From the NCBI RefSeq assembly GCF_020085105.1, contig NC_058053.1, positions 17,003,388-17,067,387 on the forward strand: a stretch of DNA of 64,000 bases. The letters are read 5' to 3'. How positions within the stretch are numbered: position 1 is the first letter of the stretch; each line of letters begins with the position of its first letter. The notes beneath the pieces are model-generated. The model worked only from the letters and a program-made list of their open reading frames with translations. It was not told the origin of the DNA and did not search any database. The DNA is from Siniperca chuatsi. Taxonomy: Eukaryota; Chordata; Actinopteri; Centrarchiformes; Sinipercidae. This document shows positions 38,091 to 50,784 of the stretch, piece after piece. The position numbers and the translations under genes are program-made.

Positions 38091-41000
38091 ATGAAGGTGG
38101 TAACGTGTGAGATTGCATGGCACAACAAGGAGCCAGTCTACAGTCTGGACTTCCAGCACAGTTCAGATGGACGCATTCATCGGCTGGCCACAGCTGGAGT
38201 GGACACAACAGTCAGAGTGAGTGGAGAGAGGAATGAATACATCTGGTTAATGCAGTGATGAGCCAATCACATAAGAAAACAGACATGTCTGACCAAGAGT
38301 CACTTTAATGACCATGTGATGTAAATATGTGCACATGCATTTGTCTAGGAAAGGAACAGTGTAACACACAAGGCAAAGCAAATGTTACTGTACCTATGTG
38401 CATGAATTTGACCATGAAAACAAGCTAAATGGTTGCAGCTGTAAGGGCAAATGTACAGGCCCAAAGAAGTGGAGTTCACGCTTTCTGTTGAACAAAATGC
38501 CATGTAACATCAATAGCTGTTTCTTACAGAGTAAAACAATATTGCATTTTCATATTGATGTACTTTATAGGACATTATTAGGGCCTATTCCAGGACCTTA
38601 AATGGGTAAATGTGTCACACACAGGATTCACCAAACAGCACTTATTTCAGTATTCAGGTTGTTATATATTTACCTTTTTATACAAACTTTGTCCCACCAA
38701 AATACATGAATGGGTATGATAAAGCAGTAAAAATGTTTTTCTTTTATTACAAATATGCCATTTGTGAATAAATGGTAGATTTGTAATCAAATTGCAGTAT
38801 ATCAAGCCAGGTCATCCTCAAACTGCCATATTTTACAATGAAGTCTCGTGATTGAAAAGTGAATTACTTGCAAAACACACCTTACAGATGTTCGCAAAAT
38901 ATTACATTGAGTAAAAATATTACTTTGAGTGAAAAGAAGTAAAATTAAAATTAAATTGTTTATATTTACCTGCAGTTGTTTACAGAGTATGTGTTTAATG
39001 ACCTTTTGCCCTGATGTTAATGCAGCTGTGGCGGGTAGACACAGGCCCAGACGGGAAGGCAGTGGTGGAGTTTCTGTCTAATCTGGCTAGACATACCAAG
39101 GCTGTCAACGTAGTGCGCTTTAGCCCTAATGGAGAGCTGCTTGCCTCAGGAGGAGATGGTATGTCACACATAATACACAGATGCAAGGGAAAATTTGTGC
39201 TATGTAAAATTTTAACTATATAAAAGACTCTTTTGATGTTATTCTTAAAACAGAACAGGTATTTTAAAATACATGACCTTGTTATGTAGTAGTAATTGTT
39301 TTTATTTGGTACAGATGCAGCAATTCTGCTGTGGAAGCTCAATGACTCTAAGGAGCCTGAGCAGGCACCCATGTTCCAGGAGGATGAAGATGCTCAGCTC
39401 AACAAGGAGAGCTGGTCTGTGGTCAAGACACTAAGGTAAACAACTCTGGTTCACAACTCTGGCAGTTTTGATCCCACCAAGTTAGAATGTTTTAGTCACA
39501 ATTTCTACCTCTTTTCCTTTGATTCTAAAGACTCTTCGGCTGTATTCTGACTGACAATAGCACTGCGTCAAAAAACGTAACGCAATTCAATGTCATCTGG
39601 CAGCGCACTGCATAGACCAATTAATAATGCACATTCCTGGTTGATTACTTCGTAGGGGAACTGTGTAAAAACTGTTCACCTTGCAATTGTCAAGAGTGAA
39701 TAAAATGATTTTCACCATGATTATATTTCAAAGTTGTAATATCCTGCTTGTAGCCACTGTAAACCACATTGTAGTGATTTTGTCTGCTTTCTAGATGATG
39801 TATTATCTTCTCACTTGTGTCTGCCCAATTTAGCATACTTTGCAAAACTCACAAACATGTATGTCAGACATTTCTCAGTGTCTTGCTCAGCATTTCAGAC
39901 AGATCAGGTCAGACAAGTGAGATAGTCAACATTTCAGAATTACAAAAGATCCATTACTTTGTTTTGAATAATATTTAACTACTCTGACTATGAAGATCTA
40001 CTTGTTTTGTCCATTTTGAAATTTGATATCTGATTGATCTCAAATAGTGTGGTTTTACAAAGATATTTCTTACAGCTTGCTTTGTCTTTAGGGGACACAT
40101 AGAGGATGTGTATGACATCTGCTGGACACGGGATGGAAACTTCATGGTGTCTGGGTCAGTCGACAACACTGCTGTTATGTGGGACATCAACAAAGGTTTG
40201 CTTTGAGTCGTAAATATCTATGTGCATTCCATAAATTTTCATCTGTGATATTTAAGTGCTTTAGTAAAATATGTGAGTATATCTTACTTTTGGCTTTGTA
40301 TTAATTATGTTGGTTGCAACTGTTTTTGTGTTTTTAGGACAGAAGCTGTGTATCTTGAATGACCATAAGAGCTACGTGCAGGGGGTGACCTGGGATCCTC
40401 TGGGGCAATATATAGCCACTCTCAGCTGTGACAGGTAGAAAAACGGATTCAGACCCCTCATGGCCCTACGGGTCTAATCTTCATTAAATGAAATTATTTG
40501 CTGTTGCTTAGCTAGTCACTAGTCACTGACAGCGGGGTTTCAGTAGCTAATGATGCTTAAGATGTTTTGTTTTTCCTCTTCAGAGTGATGCGTGTGTACA
40601 GCACTCACACCAAGAAGAAGGCCTTCTGTATCAGTAAAATGAGCTCTGGGCCACTTGCAGAGGGAGAGGTCAGTAGAAATTTTGCTTTTGATGAAACACA
40701 TTTGAGCCACTCCACTGTCTTAGATGTGACTTCTTAATATTTGTCTTACAATTCCCTATATTTGGTCTTAAAATTAATGAAATTTCCTCTGTAATGTCTT
40801 CAGAGATCTTCTGCCACGTGAGTAAGACATGTAACGCACACTCTCTCTGTGCTGCATTTCTCTTTATCTTTGCAGGTCAAGCAGTACAGAATGTTCCACG
40901 ATGACAGTATGAGGTCGTTTTTTCGACGTCTTTCATTCACACCAGATGGGTCTTTCCTGCTCGCCCCAGGTACCTACACTTCATGCTCAAAATGTGGCTT

Positions 41001-43461
41001 TTACCTGGCATTTATATGTTGAAAATGTTGTGTTATAATATCCTAGTAAAGATAATTTATATAAACCAAGTTCCGTCTTCTGTTTTAAACTCAGCTGGAT
41101 GTGTGGAGATTGGAGAAAACATCATAAATACCACCTACATCTTTTCCAGGAAGGGCCTCAAGAGGTAACTTTTGTGACATGCTGTGGCATTTATTGTTTT
41201 TCAGAGTCAGTGTTGGCTTTATTAAAGTTGGTAACTGAGGTACAAATCTCTGTGTGTTTTAGGCCGATTGCCCACTTGCCGTGTCCAACTAAAGCTACGC
41301 TGGCTGTGCGCTGCTGCCCCGTCTACTTTGAACTGAGGACCAAGAAGGGAGAAGGCAAGGACATAAGCCGCATTAATTAACAGACAAGAATGACAATGAA
41401 GCCCTCCTTTTTTTATTGTCTGCACCTTTTATGTCCTTTTTATGTTTGACTTGTACGTGTTCTTCAATTTTCCTCCTTTTCTCCTCTACAGATGGTTCTG
41501 TTCAGACTCTTCCCAATGTATTCCAGTTGCCGTACCGCATGGTGTTTGCTGTGGCATCTGAGGACTCCATCTTCTTGTATGACACGCAGCAGACCCTTCC
41601 TTTCGGCCTGGTGTCCAACATCCACTACCACACACTCAGCGATCTTACATGGTAAACTAGGACTCTCTTCTGTTGTCTTTTTGTGGCGCTTTCTTGCATA
41701 GCTAAGCACCTTTTTGAATAGTTGTCATTCATGGGAATGAATTGTGGTGTGTGTCCTGGACGGAAGTGAAAGTGAATTTTATTTGAATGGAATTTTTCAA
41801 AAAGCAGACTAAAGTTCCTCACAGAGCAAGCATTACAGGCATACAATATGTACATACAAAAAGACAATATGATATTGTAAAATGAATGAAATAGTCATTT
41901 ACAGACAAAGGGAAATCATTTTCAGTTGACATGGAAACTGAGGTTGACGTTTTTCACACTGATGAAAAAAATATGTCGATTTAAAGTTATTTCTGCAGAT
42001 TGACTTCAAATATCTTGTTGATATCCTCCACGCTTGTCGCCATTTTTCTCATTATTTTTCATGAACGTAGCTAGCTATGTAGGTAGATGATGTCTCCGTT
42101 CTTAATCTCGCCTACTACGCTCTGATTGGTCGACTTTTTCTCCAGCTGGTGAAACAAAGCCTTCAATGGGCACAACACCGAACCTATTTGAATCGCTGTA
42201 CAAATCTGAGATGTGGGGGGCGATTCAGACATCTTGAACCAGACTAGAATCTAAGCCTATTTACATTAAAAACAATCTTATTAGCATTTGTTCATTTTTG
42301 GAAAGTGCATTATGTCCATTCAGTTTATTTGAAATTCATTCATTCATTTTTCCAAGTCTGTCTCATAACAATACTCACATTCCCATATGTACATTGAAAC
42401 AGTTTATGGTCTCTGTTATTGTTCCTACTCTCCATACCGGCCATGAAGAAATTTCCTCCTAATGCGATTCCAATATAAGTGATGAGGGACAAAATCCACA
42501 ATCCTCCTGCTGTGCAAAAATAAAGCTATTAGCAGAGGGAGGAGGGAACTTTGGAAGATACCCACTTAACTTGAGTAACTCAGACTGCTGAAGTCTCATG
42601 TTAACTTTGCTTTGACATTAGTATGTATTTTTACACAGAAGAGAGATGTGGATTTTATCCCGCATATTTTGGAACGGAATCATCATTGATTCATTCATGT
42701 TTTAGCCTTCCACCCACTGACATGTTTTTCTGTTATATCCTTATTAGGTCTCGTGATGGTTCCTTCTTGGCTGTGTCCTCCACAGACGGCTACTGCTCCT
42801 TCCTGTCCTTCTCTCCTGGGGAGCTGGGCACTCCGCTGAAGGAGCCCCCCACCCTGGAGGTCTTTGCCCCAAACAGTAGTGTTGAGAAAAAGGGAAAGAA
42901 ATCAGCCAGGACCTCATCTCCTGTGACCCAGCCACAAAGCTCAGCCCCGACTCCCACATCGCAAACCAGCCTTTGCAAAGATGCCCCCTCTGTCACCCCT
43001 CCAGAGGAGAAGAAGAGCACCCCCAGTGCCAAGTCTAAACCTCAGCCCCGTAGGATCACCCTCAACACCCTGGAGGGCTGGGGGAAGCCCTCTACCCCTA
43101 AAGCCACAGTTCCTTCAGCACCTCAGACCCCAACATCTGCAAGCACAAGCGCACCCTCGACCCCCCAACCCTGTGTCGCCCCTCTCACTCCTACCAACTC
43201 CTCCACAAGCCAGCCACGCATCACCCCCCTCACTCCCTCCACCCCTAAAGTTCGCAACAGTGCTGTTACTGCTGGGCCCACTACTCCTAAGGGTACCACC
43301 ACCCCAAAGGGGCCCACCCCAAGGTAAATGAAAAAGAACTTCTAATGTTTGATTCTGTCAGAGTGAGTGAAAGGCAAACCAGGAATTAGTTTATTTTTAT
43401 ACAGCTATGAACTTTTCTATAGGCACAGCAATGCCTTGATTGTTGGCAGGTAGGTTTTTAA

Positions 43462-43511
<50 letters not shown>

Positions 43512-46032
43512 GGGCTGCAACTCATGATTATTACTGATTCATTATTTAAACTATAATATTTCAGGAAATAATAAGCAATACCTACCACAATTTTCTAGAC
43601 CCCCAGGTGGTGTCTTCAAACTTCTTGTTTTCTTCAAAATCTTTAATCTACATTGATATGAAATTGAAAAAGGCTGCAAACCTTCACATTTGAGAAACTG
43701 GAAACAGATAGTACATAACATTTTTGTGATTACCAGTTGCGATTAATTTACCATCAATCAATCGTTTAAGCACTAGTGCATATCATACTTTCTTTGTGTG
43801 TACTTTTTCGTGGATGTGTTTTTCATTGTCAGTATTCAGCTAAGTGATGTGGATGTTTTCAGGCCCAGAGGCATGAGAGAGAGCGTGCAGTTAAAGCACC
43901 CCAAATAACAATCACTACATGGAGTGTGAGTCATAGAAAGATGAGGCATCCTATGGATAGAAATGAATGAAAGAGCAGGGGGAGTTAATAGATAATTAGA
44001 ATAGTTCTAATTAGAATACGCTCTCTTTCAAATCAAACATTTTAAGATATGAGTGGAAAGTATTGTTCTTGCAGCTGCATTTATAGCCTAGCATTTTTTT
44101 ATTCAAATGTTGCTTAACCATATCATGTGATATGCTACTTCAGTACACCTTAAGTAAAAATATTACTGGGACCACTACAGAAAATTGCAGATGAACATTT
44201 AACAGACACAAAACTCCCCTCCTCCCCTAATGATTAAAGTAACTAAGCTGATTATCTCTAAAGATGCAGTTAATAGAGATGAGTACTAAGAGTAAGAAAG
44301 CACTGTGTTCTTTAAAGTCTGTTTTTTAAATAAACTTCTAAAAATGTAAATATCTGTAAGGGGCTTGTGATGTTTTTGTTGGTTTACATGTGCTCAGCAC
44401 TGGCAGTGAGAACAAAGCCCTGTCTGGTATGAGGGATTCATTGGACCCCCCACTGACTATAAAATAATAATCACTCTGACAGACTGCATGTAGACAATGG
44501 CAGGTCTGCACATGCTTTGTATTTGACTTGTATCCATAACTTGGAACGTTTGTCTTGACTAGTTTTACTAGAAGGCAACGACTGAATTAGAAGAACAAAA
44601 GAGGATAAGTGGAACAGCGATAAACATTGTTCACTGTAGAAGAGTACAATTTATTGTCATATTTTGTACTTGTGTGTTTTCTGTTGCTCTTTCTGCATGA
44701 AGCCTCTTTACCATTCGTGCTTTTTCTTTTTGTTTTACAGGAGAGTATCTTTGACTCCCGTTGCATCCCGATCTCCAGCTGTTAGTTCACTCTTCCGCAC
44801 TCCTACCTCCACCGAGAAGGCCAAACATGGTTAGTGAGGGCAACTACTTTGGCTGTTGTCCTTCATGTTGCTCTCCTGATACTGAGTCAGATACCTCAAC
44901 ACAGGATATCTGACGATACAGAGCAGTAATCCGAAACCAGTGTTCTTTTTCCCAAATTTAAAATCTGTATCTCTCACTGTGTCAAACTCTTTGTAATCAT
45001 TTTTATATAAGTTAACGTGAGACCAGGGGTTGCTGTGGCACTAAAAAATTAGTCTGTGGCCCACCAGGATCGTATGTAACAGCAGAAACAAACTTTTTAA
45101 TGACATTGGCAAAGAAACATTCATTTAATCAGGTCAGAATCGCATCGGTGCATCCCTAGTTGTGATCAGCAAATATTCACAGAAATTGTGCTGCTGTTGT
45201 GCCTCGATATACAGTATTTCAACAAATCCAGCACTTAAACGACACCTGCTGTATATGTTATTTCTATAGCTTGGCAGAAAAGCAAGAGCTTAAAAACTCT
45301 TAATGATATCACGTTTACATTTTTTCATTTCCATTGGGTATGAAAAACTTGTACTCGCCAAAGTTATTGCTGAGATCTGGGAACACAGCGACATCTTTGC
45401 GTGGAAGTCCAATGGAGCAAGAAACACAAACAGTGAGACGATCAGACAAGCCAATAGCATCGCCTGATTGCCCAAACCACTCAAAGTTGGTGCATTCAAA
45501 ACATTGCTTCATTGCACAGGAAAATTGTGTAGTAGGCCAAAGTTGAACCAGGAAGTGGGTCTGTAAACTGATGGACGTTTACAGCAGACAGAAAAAAACT
45601 ACCCTTCGCTTTAGATTTCTCTTAGGAATAAGTTTGGCAAACCTAGGGGTTTGTTTCAAGCCTGTATAATCATCTGACTAATCATGTTTCTTGCCCTGTC
45701 TGGACTTCTTTTTAGCGATGTAGCCATGTTCACAGATCTCAGCAATTGACTTGGTGAGTACAATGTAATTATAGGAAGAATGGCCAAAACTAAGACACAA
45801 TAACTATAGTAAAGTGGTATGAATTCTGTCAAACCAGGTGTCCTACATGTTACATAGTTTTCTTACATCACAGCAGAAGACACACACTACACAGAATCAT
45901 GCTATCATGTGTAACCATTCTGTCACTGATCCCTTCATTTGTATTTCTCCAGAACGTCCTTCTCCTCCCACTGATCCAGTGTGCCAGCCTCCAGAGTCTA
46001 AACGGCCAAAGACCAGTGAGCCCCAGGCTTAG
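38091..46032 (+). CDS. chaf1b: CHAF1B, chromatin assembly factor 1 subunit B (p60), spliced, 13 coding exons
   Basis: The spliced product is 608 residues (human 559). It begins [23 protein letters not shown], nearly identical to the known p60 start, and runs through seven WD40 repeats (signatures [35 protein letters not shown]). CAF-1 places newly made H3-H4 on replicating DNA at PCNA; p60 binds ASF1. The ASF1-binding B-like motif [11 protein letters not shown] lies near residues 462-472. The tail is a long Pro/Thr/Ser-rich low-complexity region, longer than in human, ending in a basic [13 protein letters not shown]. Coding exons: 38091-38216, 39026-39158, 39315-39435, 40092-40195, 40338-40434, 40584-40668, 40876-40969, 41095-41164, 41263-41354, 41492-41651, 42748-43323, 44741-44829, 45953-46032. 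Intron 9 is GC-AG. An in-frame ATG at 38043 could add 16 residues; the homologous start at 38091 is preferred. Confidence 0.95.
41355..41491 (+). other. chaf1b: GC-AG intron of chaf1b
   Basis: Exon 9 must end in phase 1 to join the next exon (GAT GGT TCT..., Asp-Gly-Ser). The only fitting donor is GAAG|gcaagg at 41354/41355. No GT in the right phase exists before the frame meets a stop. GC-AG introns make up a small share of vertebrate U2 introns and usually have a strong AG|GCAAG context, as here. Confidence 0.8.
43464..43510. repeat. (GT)n microsatellite in chaf1b intron 11
   Basis: About 23 GT units directly abutting the start of the dispersed repeat at 43511. Confidence 0.95.
43511..43790 (+). 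repeat. Teleost 'GGCTGCAACT..ATTA' dispersed repeat in chaf1b intron 11
   Basis: It opens TTAGGGCTGCAACT and ends in a GATTAATTTACCATCAATCAATCG-like part. The element is a common fish repeat whose ends are rich in CGATTA words. A second copy, split in two, lies at 53129-53945. Confidence 0.6.
45144..45158 (-). repeat. hAT-like terminal inverted-repeat end
   Basis: ATCGGTGCATCCCTA is the reverse complement of the TAGGGATGCACCGAT end typical of many hAT elements. No partner end was found in the same intron, so this is a truncated copy in chaf1b intron 12. Confidence 0.5.
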
Positions 46033-46283
46033 TGTTTACTGGGAACAGCGTGGTACTGTGATATCAGAAAAGAGTACATATGGCAGAGGGTGAAAGTTAA
46101 AGAAGCTTCTGTACAAAACCACTGAGGCTCCCCATGGATGTAACACCATAGTGCAATAGCATTGTGTTTGGGTTGATATTGTCTGTACTTGATCTAACTA
46201 GATGAAGCTTTAACCTCACATAATGTACTCAGTTCCAAAACAGACTGCATTGCAGTGTCCTTGAATGAATTCTTATTTTAGTC

Positions 46284-46303
46284 GTGTGTGTGTGTGTGTG
46301 TGT
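46284..46303. repeat. chaf1b: Short (GT)n in the chaf1b 3' UTR
   Basis: About ten GT units inside the predicted 3' UTR. Confidence 0.85.
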
Positions 46304-46575
46304 TTTGTATCATACAGTAAGAAGGTAATGAGATAATTTTATTATATTTGATTTGTTTGACATTTAGATGCTGTTGTAAAAAAGGAAAGTTCTCTCACTT
46401 TGTATCAAGAACATGTGATTGTGAAACTAAAACTGTGCCCGAAACCTGAAGAAAAAACCAGCACTTCAAGGTTTAGTGCCTTGTGAGAGCTTTGAATATA
46501 CAACCTAACTCTTAATTTGCTGCTTAAATGAAAAGCTCAGAATTGTCAAACATTTAAGTCTTTTTCTCATTGTCT

Positions 46576-46581
46576 AATAAA
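46576..46581 (+). terminator. chaf1b: Polyadenylation signal of chaf1b
   Basis: A canonical AATAAA lies about 0.54 kb after the chaf1b stop codon, followed by T-rich DNA. It gives a 3' UTR from 46033 to about 46600. Confidence 0.6.
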
Positions 46582-47556
46582 GAACATTTCATATACAGTG
46601 CATGTTTAAGTGGTATGCAGAAAATGGCTGAGATGATTCATGTTTTCATAACTACAAGCAGCTGACTGTTACGTAAAATGTAATTTTCTATTAGGAAGAT
46701 GATCATTCATAGGCTGTCTTTGTATTAAACTGATTTGAAGGCGTAGATCTCTTGAGCCATCTTTACAGTTGTAGTGAGGGCAAAGCTAATGAAGAATTAA
46801 TTGTAGCTATGCATCAATGATATGCATGGCTGTTTGTCTCGACGTATTCAGTACTGTAGAATTTTTAAATTCTGAGGTCAGAAAATTTTAAAATGTAAAC
46901 TACTCTGAGGTTGATTTAAAAAAACCCTATATTCTCCCCCCAAAAAATACAGAGGACGTGCTCTTCCGTGTCCTCAATGGTAGCCCTGAGTGAATTACAG
47001 TATTGTGTATGATTGCTTTGGCTCAGTCACAAGAGTTTCACTGTTCATGCTGTCCTTACATATACAAAGTGCAAAACACTAAATCTAAGTTTCAATGCTT
47101 ATAATTAAATGCACAGATTACTGAATCAATGCAGCTTGTGTTTGCAGGCATTTCTCCTTATTTTATACTGCTGCCACAAATGCATGGCAGTGGTGGAAAG
47201 AAAAAAGGAAATATTGGTTGTCTGTTCAGTAGCGTGAATTGAGGTTTAATGTTATATGCTTTCCAACATTACTCTTTAGCTTGCTGTGTTTAAGATGATT
47301 ACTGTAAACTTAAAAGTGATTGAAATATACTATTACTACTGTAAAGTTTGGTGTCTTGAATTAAAAACAAACTTGGTGGCTAATACAGGACAGAAACTAA
47401 ACTGATGCAGTGAAGTACCATCACAGCCATCGTGTATGAAATGTAGGATTTACTGTTGTGTGCAGTCAGTGATGCCAACCAAGGAGATCCACCCAAACAA
47501 GACAAATATATAACTAAGGTTGTTAAGCATACCATGAATTTGAAAAGGATTGCCTT

Positions 47557-48060
47557 CAAGAATAATAATAATAAACTTTATTTATATAGCACTTATCTTA
47601 ATGTTACAAAGTGCTATACAAAAATAAAACCAGACAAGGCCGATAAAATGAGAATAAGGCTAAAGAACATGAGCAAAGAGGAAGTGACGACAATAAAATG
47701 AATAAGATCAAATGAATAGGAATAAAAACAGTAAAAACATACATCAAACATTTCCAAAAGCTTTCACAAAGAGAAACATTTTAAGAAGCGATTTAAAAGA
47801 AGCTAGAGACTTAGTGTGTCTGAGTTCAGTAGGTGCAGAGTTCCACAGTGTGGGGGCTCTAATAGCAAAAGCCTGATCACCCTTTGTCACAAACTGAGAC
47901 CTGGGCTCCATCCGTGGATCTCAATGGTCGAGAGGGCACATACCAGGTCAATAAATCTGAAATGTATTCAGGAGCAAGGCCGTTTAAGGCCTTAAATGTA
48001 GGCAATAAAATTTTAAAATCAAACAGATTATACAATTTTCAAAGAACAGGGACACAAGAG
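47557..48060 (+). repeat. Teleost dispersed repeat with (AAT)n start
   Basis: It opens with AAT units and TTTATTTATATAGCACTTAT, then has GTTCCACAGTGTGGGGGCTC, AAAAGCCTGATCACCCTTTG and AGGCCGTTTAAGGCCTTAAA. A related, shorter copy lies at 56697-56965. It sits just before the LINE relic, so it may be a separate insertion. Confidence 0.65.
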
Positions 48061-48099
48061 AATTAAAGTATGGGCACACAAACTACACCTAGAAAAGGC

Positions 48100-49560
48100 T
48101 TTTAAAAGCAACACCAAACACTTTATGAAGACTTTATGAAGGGGATGGCTGGACTGTCAACCACTCCGAAAGCATTAGTGGCAGACAAAGAGGCAGAGTT
48201 TGCAAACAAACTGAACATTATTTTCTCTAGGTATGATAAAGGGAATAATTCAGATCACGTTCATTCTTAATTCAGCTGTACCTGTGTAGTTGGATAGAAT
48301 TTATGTTTCTATTGAGCAGGTGAGGAGCACTTTTAAACATTTAAAATCAGAGGAAGGCCACAGGACCAGATAACCTCAGTGCATTTATTTTGAAAGCATA
48401 TGCAGCTGAGCTTGCGCCTGTGTAGCAACCTATTTTTCAGTGGTCTATAGACACTCACATAATTGAATTAACTGAAATGTGGAAGACCTCACAAATAATA
48501 CTTATATGATATAATATAATACTTACCAGTTTGCATATAAGGGGAATCGTAGCACAGAAGATGCAGATGTAACATTGATACACCTAATATTGAAGCATTT
48601 AGACAAGCTTAAAACTACAGCAAGGGCCCTCTTCTTAGATTTTACATCTGCATTCAACACAATTCAGCCATTAATCCTCATCTGATTCAGTGTACCATTC
48701 ATTTCTTACAAATAGCATACAGATAGTTAATCAGACATATTCAACTTACTAACTCAGGAGCACCCCAGGGTTGTGTGAGTTCACCTCTGCTCTTTACACT
48801 TTATACAGATGACTGTAAAACTGATATTCCAAATACATTTATTTTGAAGTTTTCAGATGATAGCACACTGTTGTCTTTGTTAGACAACTGAAGATGATCC
48901 TAGTATTCATCAGTATTGTACTGATAGATTAGTGGAGTGGTGTGAAAAGAATAAACTTATTAATCCAAAGAAGACACGAGAAATAATGAGTTCCAGTGAA
49001 CTCTTATCCTCTATCCGTTACTGTCCATAATGCACAGATTGAACAAGTTTCTTCCTATAGGCCTAATTATTCAGGCATCTATGCGGACTCTGCTTTCTTG
49101 GAGTGCACATATAGATTATATCTGTAGGCAAGGTACAACAATGCATTTACCTTCTTAGGAGACTAAGGTCATTTGGAGCAAACAAACAGATCAGGTTATT
49201 GTTCTTCCCATCTATAATATAGAGAGTTATGCAGTATGGAATCAGTGCATGGTACAGTTGTCTCTCTGTTCAGGTTAAAGCTAGGCTGCTACGTATTTGT
49301 TCAAAGATTGTGGGTCTAACGCTTGAGTCACATTGAAAGGATGTTGTCTCTGGCTGGTAATATTACATCAGACCCTCTATTTTATTTGAAGAATATCAGC
49401 TTTTGCCATCAAACATAAGATTTAGAGTCCCACGGGCTTGACTGAACAGACTGCAGAACTCTTTTGTTCTTCCGTCTGTCAAACTGTTAAATCAGAGTTT
49501 GGGTTCAAAGTAGGCCTCTACCTGTGTTAAATTGATTGCACCGCAGCAACTTATTCGTAA
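48100..49560 (+). mobile_element. Decayed Rex1/CR1-like LINE (reverse transcriptase relic)
   Basis: Broken frames still spell reverse-transcriptase motifs in order: a GPDNLSAFILKAYAAEL block near 48362, an R-S-T-E-D-A block near 48550, [13 protein letters not shown] near 48633, GAPQGCVSSPLLFTLY near 48760 and FSDDSTLLSLL near 48850 (the usual F-A-D-D changed to F-S-D-D). A W-C-E-K-N-K-L-I-I-N-P-K-K-T block follows near 48935. Stops and frame changes show that it is dead. The order fits the Rex1/Babar or CR1 group of fish. Further 3' remnants run to about 49560. Confidence 0.75.
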
Positions 49561-49569
49561 TGTCTGATG

Positions 49570-50329
49570 TAATATATGTTTGTAGTATTTGTTTTGGTTA
49601 AATGTTGTATTTTGTTATGTCTGTAAAACAGTGCACGTCTTGGGACGCAAAACACAAATATCTGAAAAATATTCTAATAAAGTGAAATCAGACTCTACAC
49701 CTCATCATCTGTATTTACACAGCATACTGAATAAAATCAAAGTTTTGAAAAGTCATTATTACTCTACATCATTTCAAACAATGCCTAAATTGCGTTTTTT
49801 TCTCTCAGTAGCCTACTTTTTGTATAATCTTGAGGAAATTACCAATTACCAATTAGTTACTGTTTGACAGCAGTATTCAATAATAACCTTTTTTTTTTTT
49901 TAAATACAATGATTAAAATTCAGTGATGAACATACAATGTTGTGATGTTGACACAGGATACTGGGTTTTGTATTAATCTGATATTGATTGATTGATTTCT
50001 TTGTGAGATTTTGAGGCTAAAATTCGGACTTTTGTGTTAAAAGTTTTGAAATTTTAAATTATTTTGTGAAAATGGAGCCAAAGCAATTGTAAAATGAATA
50101 CTGCATTACAATATCAATTGTAACTGACACCGAGATGAGAGTGACAGCTAACATTTTAAAATCTGAAATCACTTGATGGTATTTGTACTAGCTAAATAAC
50201 GTCAGGTCATTTTCAGAAGATCATGTTTAACTTGACTGTGCCGCAAGTGAAGAAAATACTAGTAATACTGGCATCGTGTGCGAACAACCTACCTTGCTGC
50301 TAGGGGGATAAAAAGTAACTTGAGTGGCA
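49570..50329. other. AT-rich gene-free DNA upstream of the BTB gene
   Basis: No gene seen. An open stretch at 49589-49867 is AT-rich with no family resemblance and is taken as chance. Confidence 0.4.
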
Positions 50330-50784
50330 GCTCCGTCAGCCAATCACAGGTCGTCTGGCGGAGGCTCTTTAAAGCTTCTGCTAATGGCCTTTGTCTGAAG
50401 GCGGGGAGGATCTGCCTCTGTTAGGCTGCTGATCAGCCACAAACAGAAGGTTACGAGTTCAAACAATTGGACTATTTCATCGTCATATTGGCTTTGCGGT
50501 AACAAGAGCGGTATGAACTACGTCGGGTGTCTATCCGGAGCTTGTTGGGTCGCTTTTGAGGGGACCCGGCGGTGATTTGCAACATTTCGGGCTTATCGCG
50601 GAGACAACCTCGCTTTTAGGTCGTTCAAGTGGCGATGCTGAGCTGATAGCTGCGTCATCATGTTGCTTCCGACTCGAGTTGGCGAAAATAAATCTCAAGT
50701 TAACGCCAGCGGTGAGGCTGCCCGCCGTCATCCAGCCCCGGAGGCCACTCCCGGCCCCTGAAATAGATGGAAGACGGACTGCTG
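50330..50784 (+). promoter_or_regulatory. GC-rich promoter and first exon region of the BTB/zinc-finger gene
   Basis: After several kb of AT-rich repeat relics the DNA turns GC-rich with many CpGs. A CCAAT box lies at 50340-50344 (AGCCAATCAC). A donor CTG|gtgagc at 50784/50785 matches an acceptor TTTCAG at 51335/51336, so a 5' exon ends at 50784. That exon holds an ATG at 50767 which, after splicing, stays open into the main frame (see findings). The start of transcription was not located. Confidence 0.5.

Noticed and set aside
41750..42250. Repeat-like block in chaf1b intron 10
   Set aside because: It resembles fish intronic repeats, but with too little memory of the family to call it.
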